Shown one piece after another: positions 45,701 through 57,539 of a stretch of DNA of 64,000 nt. A program made the translations under genes and the position numbers. The notes under the pieces were generated by a model. That model did no database searches and was not told the origin of the DNA. It saw nothing but the letters and a program-made list of their open reading frames with translations. Every line of letters begins with the position of its first letter. The stretch's first letter is position 1. The stretch lies in assembly GCF_016097555.1 (NCBI RefSeq), contig NC_054713.1, positions 12,512,806 to 12,576,805 on the forward strand, in the 5' to 3' direction. The stretch is from Gigantopelta aegis. Lineage: Eukaryota; Mollusca; Gastropoda; Neomphalida; Peltospiridae.

Positions 45701-48700
45701 ACTTCACGAAAACAGGAAGTACTAGTAATGGAAGTTGATCGGTTACCACCGGCATCAAAGCAATAAACGTCTATCATAGACTGCAGTCTTATAATGACAT
45801 ACTTTCGTGTTTGTCTCGTCTTAATAAAGGGGGAACAAGGCGGTACAGGCCCCCAGTTTTGAAAATTTGACCATACGTTATCTCGGTGCCCTCAGGCGTA
45901 CGCGTCCCATCTTTTGTTTTTTAATATTATGTTAGAATTAAAGGGAAATGCCAATAACAAAACGTTTATTCATATTTGCATTATTACCAACAGCTATGTA
46001 GGGTTCTGTAAGTATTTTAGCATTATTACCAACAGCTATGTAGGGTTTTGTAAGCATTTGACATGGATTATAACTAATATTGTGAGTAAAATGATGGAAA
46101 TACATGGTGAAACGTTTTCAGGCCAGCTCATTTCCCCAAATATGTCCATCATTTTTGACAGAATGTGAAGGTTTGCTCCACATTGAGGGGGGGGGGGGAG
46201 GGGAGGGGAGGGGAGGAGGTAGCTAATCCTCCATCTCGAACGCGAATGCTAATAATATACCAGTAATGAGTTTCAACTACAAAGTGATGAAGTGTAAGCT
46301 ATTCCTCGCTTATGTCCCTTTCCAAATCTGCGGGTAACCCATGTAAAAAGCGTGGTTTTGTAAACACGGGTAAAACACACACTTGTGAAATACACCACGG
46401 GTGTAAGTCTTGGTCAGGTTTTTCAGCGTTTTACGTAAACCAGTGTTAAACCTAGGTTTTGATATGACCCGGTGTTTTCGAAACCCAGACATATGAAATC
46501 GGCCCATTGTGAGTCCACCGAGGAGGCTAGATCACATGACCCAAAAGCACCTCGATTGATCGCTCTACTACTAGGCTAAATATAACCCATAAAACAGCTG
46601 AGGTTATTCTCAAATGGTCCATTCCGTTATTGTGTGCTCCACAGCTGGTATATCAAACGTTATGGTATAAGCTATTTGTGAGTGCGAGTAACACACCTAT
46701 TTGCTGATAATCGAAAGGAGAAGCCTAAGTGGCAGTAATGATTGTCTTAAAATATACTCTTCAAAAAAAGAAACGCAAAAGGGTACAAATGGGTTATAAC
46801 TCCGATTTTATGTTTCCTACCGGTTCATGCTTTGTGAATATAAGGTCATTGCACGTCCCAAACACATTCCCACGGTTACATTCGATAAAACGCAGCTACT
46901 GTACAATAAAGTTCCAAAATGTGAATATTCGCAAAAACGCAGCCACGTGCAAACCATGTCACCACTGCACGTGCGTTGTCTGCACGTGCAACATGAACAC
47001 CGACAGTATAAAAGTGCAGGGTGTTCGCTTGCCTGGCCTCTGTATCTGGCCGACAGTTGACAATCCAGGACATGCCACGTCTCAGTGAACCGCAGAGAAA
47101 CAATGCCATCGGCCGACTAGACGCAGGCGAATCCAGAACGGCCGTTGCCAGGGCATTCCATGTGTCCCCAAGCACCATCTCCAGACTGTGGGACCGTTAC
47201 CAGCAACATGGATCAACACGTGACCTCCCTAGATCCGGTCGACCACGGGTCACTACCCCCGGGCAGGACCGCTACATCCGGGTACGCCACCTTCGGGAAC
47301 GATTGACTACTGCCACCTCCACAGCCGCAGCAATACCAGGTTTGCGCAGGATATCCGACCAGACCGTACGGAACCGCCTACGTGAGGTAGGAATTCGTGC
47401 CAGACGTCCAGTTCGAGGTGTCATCTTAACACCACAACACCGTCGACTCCGACTGCAGTGGTGCCAGATTCATCGACAATGGCCTCAACTGCGATGGAGA
47501 CAGGTGTGGTTCAGTGACGAGTCCCGATTTCTGCTCCGACGTCATGATGGAAGATGTCGCGTGTATAGGCGTCGTGGTGAACGTTATGTGGCAAACTGCG
47601 TGCAGGAAGTGGACAGATTCGGCGGGGGTAGTGTCATGGTGTGGGCAGCCATCTCACACACTGGCAGAACTGACCTGGTCCACGTGCAGGGCAACCTGAA
47701 TGCACAGGGCTACATTGACCAGATCCTCCGGCCACACATCGTTCCAGTTATGGCCAACGCCAACGCAGTGTTCCAACATGACAACGCCAGGCCTCACACA
47801 GCACGTCTCACAACGGCTTTCCTACAGAACAACAACATTAATGTCCTTCCTTGGCCATCGATATCACCGGATTTGAATCCAATTGAGAATCTATGGGACG
47901 AGTTGGACCGACGCCTCCGACAGCGACAACCACAGCCCCAGACCCTGCCCGAGCTGGCAGCAGCCTTGCAGGCCGAGTGGGCCACCCTCCCCCGGGACGT
48001 CATCCGTACTCTGGTTGCTTCAATGGGCAGGCGGTGCCAGGCAGTTGTCAACACACGCGGAGGCCACACCCGGTATTGACTCCAGATGACTTTGACCTTG
48101 GTGGTGTGTCCTATCACTTACTCACAATGGACCAGAGTGAATTGTGAACAATCCTGCAACATTTGGTAATTATCGGACTCACCATTCAATAATTAAATCA
48201 ATTCTCCAAATGTTACGACAATGTGGTTTTGCGTTTCTTCTTTTGAAGAGTATACAATAAACTCAACAGCCTCAAACTGAAGAAATGCAGCGCGGTGTCG
48301 TTTAAGCACACGTTCCTTGCCATTTTTGTCGGTGTCTTATTACAATTCAAGATAGCTCTGGTTATTATAAATCAGGGCAATTCTTTGTTACAATTCAAGT
48401 CAGCTAGTTTATTACAATTCAGGGCAGTTGTTATTACAATTCAAGTCAGTATTACAATTCAGGGCAGTTTTGTTTACAATTCAAGGCAGGTATTACAATT
48501 CAGGGCACTACAGACCCCCTCCTTACGAAATCCTGGATCCGCCCCTGATATATATATATATATACTTCAAAAAAAGTAGGGGAACTCTAATAAGAATTTA
48601 CAATTGCCAAAATTGTAAGGTATATTAGCTGTGGGGAATGGTTATATGATAATAGTGAATTAATTGGACACACATTACAACCGGTAGTTCAATATAACAG

Positions 48701-51700
48701 TAAGTTTTATGACCACTAAAAATCTTGAAGGACGATTGGGGTCAGAAGTGCAATTTGAAAGTTGACGGGTTTTTTGAAAATAAGGAAATCACAAATTCAA
48801 ACACAATTGACTTAAAACAAAACAATAACAACTGTATGATCAACAGAATGAACAAAAATGACAGAAATAATATTCCACAGTGATTAATCGACCTTCCTGG
48901 AAATTGTCAAAATTGAGAATGACACCCCCACTCACGTGTACGGGGAAACTGCGTGATGCACGTGCAAACTATGGAATGTGTTTCGGTGTGTTGATGAACA
49001 GACATGAACGTTCTTTACTAGGATGTCTGTGGTCAAAACGTATGTTCGGTCTAATAGTTGATATTAACATTAATATCTCAGGTTCCCCTATTTTTTGAAG
49101 AGTATATATATACCGACCTGATTGCCTCATACTTGCATATTATTTTAAATATGCAACAGGACCAGGATATAATATAAGTTATGCCCTGCGCAGACGAGTG
49201 TTTTTTAACGCATGCGTCTGCGTTAAAAAAACGCAAACTCAACGCAGACGAATGCGTCTCGTGTGCGCCTACCTGCGATGCGTTCCTGTGATCCACTGAC
49301 GATTTCTTTTATTAATTAATTTATTTATACTTCACTCTAGAAAAAATAAAAAAGATTAAATGTAATTTATTAATACATTTTAAAACATAATCAACTTTAT
49401 TTAAAACATTATGTACAATATACTATTACGATATAAATCTTTCTTATTTCACAATTGGTTGTTTTAATTATTATTATTAGGCATAATACAATGAATGCAA
49501 TAATTTTTATTTTTTAATTTCATCTATTTAGAAATGTCATTAATTACACATGCCTAGTCTTTGTTTCAAGGATGAGCAGTTGGAAATTATTTGTGTTGAA
49601 ACATTTACATGTTAGTCATTTTTAATGGTCGGGTCTGTTTTCACAGTTCTATTCATCACTGAAACCAATAATTGTTAATTTCGTTATATACAGATATATA
49701 GACAGATGATTGGTCAATATGAAGATGTGAACGAAACGCAGACGCAAGTAGGCGCACACGTGCGTTTTTAGACGGATGCGGCAGGAGACGGATGCGTTTG
49801 TGTGTCTAAAATCAAACATGTTTGATATTTGAAAAATCGACGCAGCGCTAAAAAAAACGCAACGCAGATGGGGTCGCACACGATGCGTTTTTACTGCGTT
49901 CGTACGTATGCGTTTTTTAACGCAAGACGCATGCGTTAAAAAACGCTCGTCTGCGCCGGGCATATACTTACATTTATCTTCTGCACAGTAACAGTTTGGT
50001 TCGTAAAGAGTCCTGAGTCGAGCCACCTCGGGTTACTGTTATTTCCCGTTCTAACCAGTGGTCCACGACTGGCATATTAAATAATATATTAAAGCCCATT
50101 GTTTAAAAACATATTTAAATAGCTTTCTCGTTAGATACGTTTTGAAACAATTCGTAAGATAAATGGTATATCTGACGGCCACTCGTATACTATTCTCCAT
50201 ATACAGTGAACTGCACAGATATTTAAAAAGGGACCATGAAAAACATTCGGTTTTGAGGGAATTCCGGTTTACAGAGGGTCCGGTTTTGAGAGGTTTCATT
50301 GTATACGTAGTGGCAATGATTCACGATTTATGAATAGGCCTATACAGAATACACAGATTTTAAAAATCTATTTTTTTTATTTATTTTTTTTAAGCTAAAG
50401 GCCTCTAAATAAATCTTACTAGTAATATACAGTTTATGACTAACATCATGTCTACCCTTTCAGAGCCTGCAGACGTATGGATCAGAGCATTGTTTCAGTA
50501 AGTAGGCCTATAATTATTAACACCTCAGGGCCCCGTTCCACGAAGCGATCTTAGCACTAAGATCACCTTAAGTGCATTAGGTAGTTATGCATTTAAGGTG
50601 ATCTTAGCGCTAAGATCGCTTCGTGGAACGGGGCTCGGGGTCGTATCTAACCTAAAGTTACTAGGGTGGTATTTAAAACTTAATTAGGGCACAGTAATGA
50701 AGGATCCAGTTTGATAAAAAAAAAAGGGTATTATCAGGAGTGGGTACGGTGGGGGTGGGGGAGTAATTGAGAGTAATATTTTTTTCGTGTGATGTAGTTA
50801 TAGCAAGTATAATCGAACAATATCGAAAAATGGCGTTCTATGGTATGAAACTTAATGTTGAGGGTATTTTCTAAATGAGTAGCCCAGAAGCGGATCCAGG
50901 AGGGGACTAGCCCCCCCCCCCCTCCAATAAATATATTAAAGACTTACTAAGAACAATTTTATTGAGATGCCCTTTTAACCACTTGGGCCATGTGCCCTTT
51001 TCCCCTTAGTCACCCACCCCAAGTATTTCCTAGATCCGTTCCTGTTATACCTGATAACACAAAAATATACCAAAGACGGCGGCTTTTATAACGATTATTT
51101 TTATTATCAGAGAACCAATGCGCTCCCAATATGGTGTTTACCAATCTCACTGGGTTGTGCTACTCTGTTGTCCTGACACCGCTGCTGACGATGGACGGTG
51201 CTAGCACGTTCTGCACGGAACAGTATGGACGTCTGGCTAACCTGAAGACGAAACAGCTGTTCGCCTTCATAGCAGACTACATCGTCATAAAGTACGGAAA
51301 ATATCGCCAGTTCTACAGTGGTGAGTATACATGTCAGTAGCGGATCCAGGGGGGTTCCAGGGGGTCCGGACCCCCCCCCCCCCCGCCCCTTTTGAAAACC
51401 GACCATAAATTCGAGCATGATGTGTTCAGCTGTAAGAGGCGCGCTGTGTAAAAGGAGAGATCAGTCATCACATTTGTACCCACCCTCCCTTTCAGAAATC
51501 TGTATCCGCGCCTGCATGTAGTACTAACTTAGCTTCGAAGGTAATTACCCAAAACATCTACATGTGAAAATTCCTACAGTTTAAAACTTGGCCAGGTGAT
51601 CGTATAATCTTCACATGAGAATCGATTATGTTAAAATCTATCAGAAATTGTAAACCATCAAAATGTATTAAAAAATGCACATAAACGTTTTAAGGCCGTT

Positions 51701-54700
51701 CATCTGTTCTGTGTTCACTGCAAGGTGAAATTGGTCGTTCATTAGATATCAGGGCCGTAGCTAGGATGTTTTGTTTGGGGGGGGGGGCGGGGGCAACTGA
51801 GTAGTTAATAGTCTAAAACTCCTTAAACAGTTAAGAAGAGCATTTTCTTTAAGTTTCTACAATGCTTTGAGGATTTTTTCTGGGGAGGCAACTGCCCCCC
51901 TTGCCCCCCCCCCCCCCCCGCTAGCTACGGCCCTGGATATAACATGTAGCCTACTCGATAGCTCTGTATAAATAGGATTTCTGTGTATTTTAATTATACC
52001 TTAAAGGCATATTGTCACAGACCACTGACCTATTTAATGGTCTAACAAAGTATTACCTGAACAGAAATTATTTGATTTGTCCCTAAATGTACTTCATTCA
52101 ACCATCTTCACAACCACCATACTCCATTTATTTATGATATTTTGTAAAAATAATTGAATTGTGGCAATGGTCCATAATTCAAAAACTAAAATTGCCGAGA
52201 GGGTTGACATGAATTTCATTCCATCATGGTTCAGTTAAAGTGATGCGATAGCTAGATTTGTTTTCCAACAATTAATGTAATTTTTATTTATTATCCATTT
52301 ATAGAGAAATAAGGTTCTTAAATCCGTGACAGTATGCCTTTAACTGAACAATCTCTTATTGACATTTTGTTATAATAAAAGGGGGGTCAGTTGCCACAGC
52401 CCCTCCCCCGTCTCGTACGCTTATGCAATCAGCAGTCAATCAAATTAATTACACGTGGAGGAAAATGAACTTACTAATGGCCTCTTTTAAATGTATGTCT
52501 TTAATATCTCTTATTTTTCATTTTCCTTTTTTTTTATTATTATTTTTTTTTATATATATATATAAGGACTACAAGAAATCCAGACTAGGTGGCAATGGTC
52601 GGATGGTGACGTAGCGAAACTAACATATCCTCCTTGGTTTTATGATCAACCAGACAATTATGCCAACCCTGATGGTATGTTCAGTTTAATCATATTATAT
52701 ATCTAGTTTTTAATTCATGTCTATTCAAAGGCCTTTGGTATACCCATCGTGGTACACTGGCTGGATCGAGAAATGGCCTAATCGATCCCAGACCGACTGC
52801 GCACCAACAGATCGCTCTACCACTGGGCTACGTCCATCCCCATTTTAAACTACTGCTATTTGGTGTATAACATGATTATTTCCACACAATATCGAGACGG
52901 GCAGGATCTGCTTAGTCCATATAGTGTTTGGGTCGTAGAATCAAACCACCCCCGTGGACCCATTCTATAATTTGGGGCGGGACGTAGCCCGGTGGTAAAG
53001 CGCACGTTTGATGCACGGTCGGTGTAGGATCGATCCCCGTTGGGCTCTTTCTCGTTTCAGCCAGTGCTCCACAACTGGTGTGACAAAGACCGTGGTATGT
53101 GCTATCCTGTCTGTGGGATGGTGCATATAAAAGATCCCTTGCTGGTAATCGAAAGAGAGTAGCTCGTGAAGTGGCGACAGAGGGTTTTCTCTCTCTATAT
53201 CTGTGTGATCCTTAGCCATATAACCATAAATAAAATGTATTGAGCGAGTCGTTAAATAAAACATTTCCTTCATTCATTCTATGATTGTTTTTTGTTTTTT
53301 CCGGATACAACCAATGCCCCAAGACTGGTATATCAAAAGCCGTGATATGTGCTGTCCTGTCTGTAGAAAGAACGTTTGCTCTGTTTAACTACACCACTAG
53401 AACACATTGATGTATTTATAATCGGCTATTGGATGTCAAACATTTGGTAATTTAGAGAGGAAACCCGCTACATTTTTTCCATTAGTAGCAAGATATCTTT
53501 TATATGCACCATCCCACAGACAGGGTGTCTGTATAAAGGTGTACTAAAAGATCCCTTGCTGCTAATGAAGAAATGGACCTGGGCTTCATCTGAAGACCAT
53601 GTCACACATGTTTGACTTCCAATAGCCGATGATTAATCTAGTGATGCCGTTAAACAAAACAAAACAAACTTAGTCAAAAGTGAAAGGAAACTCGCTACCG
53701 CCACATACGCTACTTGTAAAAAAAAAAGCAGCATGGTATCCTTTGTAGGAATTCCCCACAGACAGGACACAATCCGCACCATGGACTTTGAAATGTACCA
53801 GTCGTGGAACATTGGATTGGGGCAGGAAACAAACCTAAATTCGATGATGGTTGATCTGTAACCAATTGCACCTCAGGCGAATGCTCTAGCGCGTGTGCGG
53901 GTGTTCAGCCGTCAAAACCACCCCTGCTCCAAGCTAATTTTCTTCCTTTTTTCAATATATTATATGACTCGACCACCCCCTTAACAACGTTGCTTGCCAA
54001 AGTACAAACTCCCCTGCATATTTTTTTCCCCACACGCACCTTATGCTCTAACATTAACCTATAGTCCGTCCCATCATTCTATAAAAAATATTTTTTGCTA
54101 TTAATTTCAGTATTGTTTGACGTAACAAGAACAGTAAAAGTGTTTTGGAAATAAACAAAAACAACAACAAAAAACCCTCATCAAACAAACAAAAAACAAA
54201 CTATTTTTGTGTGCAATTTACAAATCAGTCGTCTCAGAAATAAATCACTTGTAGTAAATTTCATAGTATGAAAAAGGGCGTTCCCTGTGGGACGGACTAT
54301 AGCTACATTCAGCCCCGTCTCTACTGAAGGGGTTTGATCCTACGATCCAAGCATTTCGGGCAACTTTTCTACCGAGTTAGGCTCCATTCTTATTGGATGC
54401 GGTACGGGTATTTCCAGGGAGAGTATTCACACTATTGGATGCGGTTCGGGTATTTCCAGGGAGAGCATTCACACTATTAGATGCGTGCATCCGGCTGTTA
54501 GCTAGGTCTATGCTTTGTTTGGAAATAGTGGGACGAACTAACACATGCTTGTACATGTACAGGCTTCAGAAATTCGACCTAATGTATTAAAGTTTGTTTT
54601 ATTTAACGACAGCACTAGAGAGAAAAAAAAGATTTGGATGTCAAACATTTGGTAATTTTGAGTCTTAAAGCCGCACACCCTAGTTCCATCCAGCGAAAAT

Positions 54701-55774
54701 AAATTATAATTTGGTTAATCTACAAACCTGTAACACACTTAGATCACGTTTTTATCAAATGGAGTGAAAAAGCAGGTTTTATATCGATAAATACCATGGG
54801 AATCCCCGTGTCCCAATTGCTGGAAATAATCTTGAAAGTTAGTATTCTGATGTCACCGGTAGATGTCGCTCGAAGCACAACAATGCCTACGTCACGACAA
54901 ATTTCACAGACTTGGGGTGCGTTTCTTTCACCTCTCCTGGACATGTTCCAACTGTTCTGTCCTGGTTGTATCCCCTCTCCAGATATCGTAAGACTTAGCA
55001 AAATTATTGGTTTTAAGGGTTTGTAACGTTTTGTATTGAGACACTTACTTGTCTGAACTTTATTGTTACTGAAAATGTTCACGAACTGTGAAGAAAAATC
55101 TCACAAATGAACAACAACAAATCGGATGTTGATTGCGCGAACCGTGCACGAGAAAGCAAACCGAACCAAAATGATAACGGTCACGTGATATACCAAAGTC
55201 TATGACGTTGAAATGGAAATATCCCCTCTAAAAATAGATTAGACCTTGTCTGCTCAACGGTTTTTTCTCAGACGTGCGTGCGATTTATGAAATACGAAAA
55301 ATGCATTTTGTGGTATTACAAAAACCAGGATTACCAAAAAACACTTCAGGTGAATGGAAATGTATATTCTAAATAATAAACGGTAAGTAAAGTGCAATTT
55401 TATTTGTGAAAAAAAATGGGTTTAATAGCGAAAAACAACGCCGTAATGGTTAACAACTAGCTGTAACTAGGGTGTGTTACTTTAAGAGTGGAAACCCGAT
55501 ACATTTTTCCATTAGTAGCACCATCCCACAGACAGGATAGCACATACCACAGCCTTTGATATACCAGTCATGGTGCACTGGCGGCGTGGGATTTAGCTCA
55601 GTCGGTTGAGTGCTCGTTCGAGGTGTGCTTGCGTCGCAGGATCGAACCACCTCGGTGGATGCATTCTGCTGGTTGGGTTTTTCTCGTTCCAACCAGTGCA
55701 CCACAACTGGACAAAGACCGTGGTATGTGTTTTCCTGTCTCTGTGAAAGTACATATAAAAGATCCCTTGCTGCA

Positions 55775-55805
<31 letters not shown>

Positions 55806-57488
55806 CGGGTTTCCACTGATGACTACGAGTCAGAATGTCTAAATGTTTGACATCCAATAGCCGATGATTAATTAATCAATGTGCTTCAGTGGTGTCGTTA
55901 AACAAAACAAACGTTAATTTTGGTTAACTGGCTGGAATGAGAAATAGCCCAATGGGCCAACCGACGGGGATCGACCCTAGACCGATCGCGGCCCAATGTA
56001 TTAACTATTACAATTATTATACTTCATCCAACATGAATTAGTCCTTAGATCCAGCCCCCATTAAACAAAACATTATTGTCGTTTCTCTGGTGATGCGTGT
56101 TATTTTCAGGTCCCGAAGAGTGCAGCAGTATAGAATGGAAGGCGTGGGAGTCTGAGCCGAGGTACGGCTTTCTGGACGTGCCGTGTTCACTCAACTGGAG
56201 CTTCATCTGCGAATACGGTCAGTGATGTTAAAGACACATTCCTGAGTTTGCTGCATTGTAAGATGTTTCCGACTAATAAAATATTTCTACGATTAAACTT
56301 ACATATTAAATATATTTTCTTGTTTAGAATATCAGTGTCTGTATGTTCAATGTGTTTCTGGTCGTCTTAATATTTGTACGAAGGCCAAACTGGATTTTGT
56401 CTTCCAATAATTTCGTACGTACGAAAAAAAAAAAGCGCCCTATTTTAGGAAATAAAATTAAATTTAACCTAGTACAAATATTACAACGATCAGAAACACG
56501 TTTAATATAAAGCCACTAGTTTATGCAGAAAAATATAATTACAATCGTTAAAAAGTCTCCGTTAGTCGACAGCATCTTAAAAATTGCGACCGGCCTCGGT
56601 GGCGTCGTGGCAGGCCATCGGTCTACAGGCTGGTAGGTACTGGGTTCGGATCCCAGTCGAGGCATGGGATTTTTAATCGAGATACCGACTCCAAACCCTG
56701 AGTGAGTGCTCCGCAAGGCTCAATGGGTAGGTGTAAACCACTTGCACCGACCAGTGATCCATAACTGGTTCAACAAAGGCCATGGTTTGTGCTATCCTGC
56801 CTGTGGGAAGCGCAAATAAAAGATCCCTTGCTGCCTGTCGTAAAAAGAGTAGCCTATGTGGCGACAGCGGGTTTCCTCTAAAAACAGTGTCAGAATGACC
56901 ATATGTTTGACGTCCAATAGCCGATGATAAGATAAAAAATCAATGTGCTCTAGCGGCGTCGTTAAATAAAACACACTTTACTTAAAAATTGCAGCAAACT
57001 CAGTAATGTCCCTTTAAAGGGGCGTTCTCATATGCGATTAGTCGTAGTCTTGTCGCATGCGATAATTTCATTATATTTCAACTTATTTTCGTGCTTATAT
57101 CTAATTAAGGTTCAAGCACGCTGTCCTGGGTACAAACATCTCAGTTATCTGTGCTGTCTGTCCAAGACAGTGGGTTAGTTGTTAGTTGTTAGTGGTAAGT
57201 GAGAAAAAAAGGATATAGTGGTCTTGCACCTAGCCATTGAGTCTTTTTTTTTCATTTCAACTTATTTTCGTGCTTGTATCTAATTAAGGATCAAGCACGC
57301 TGCCTGGGTACAAACACCTCAGCTATATGGGCTGTCTGTCCAAGACAGTGGGTTAGTTGTTAGTTGTTAGTGGTAAGTGAGAAAAAAAGGGTATAGTGGT
57401 CTTGCACCTAGCCATTGAGTCTTTTTTTTTTTCATTTCAACTTATTTTCGTGCTTGTATCTAATTAATGTTCAAGCACGCTGTCTTGG

Positions 57489-57539
<51 letters not shown>

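Larger units (their letters stand above)
46757..48250 (+). mobile_element. Tc1-like transposon copy B, apparently complete
   Basis: 1494 bp with TA flanks and both ends intact. It has an open transposase and an intact TATA box. Confidence 0.94.

Noticed and set aside
54796-55026. 76- and 112-codon frames in the long MITE A interior
   Set aside because: No transposase or other domain motifs, and the element appears non-autonomous.
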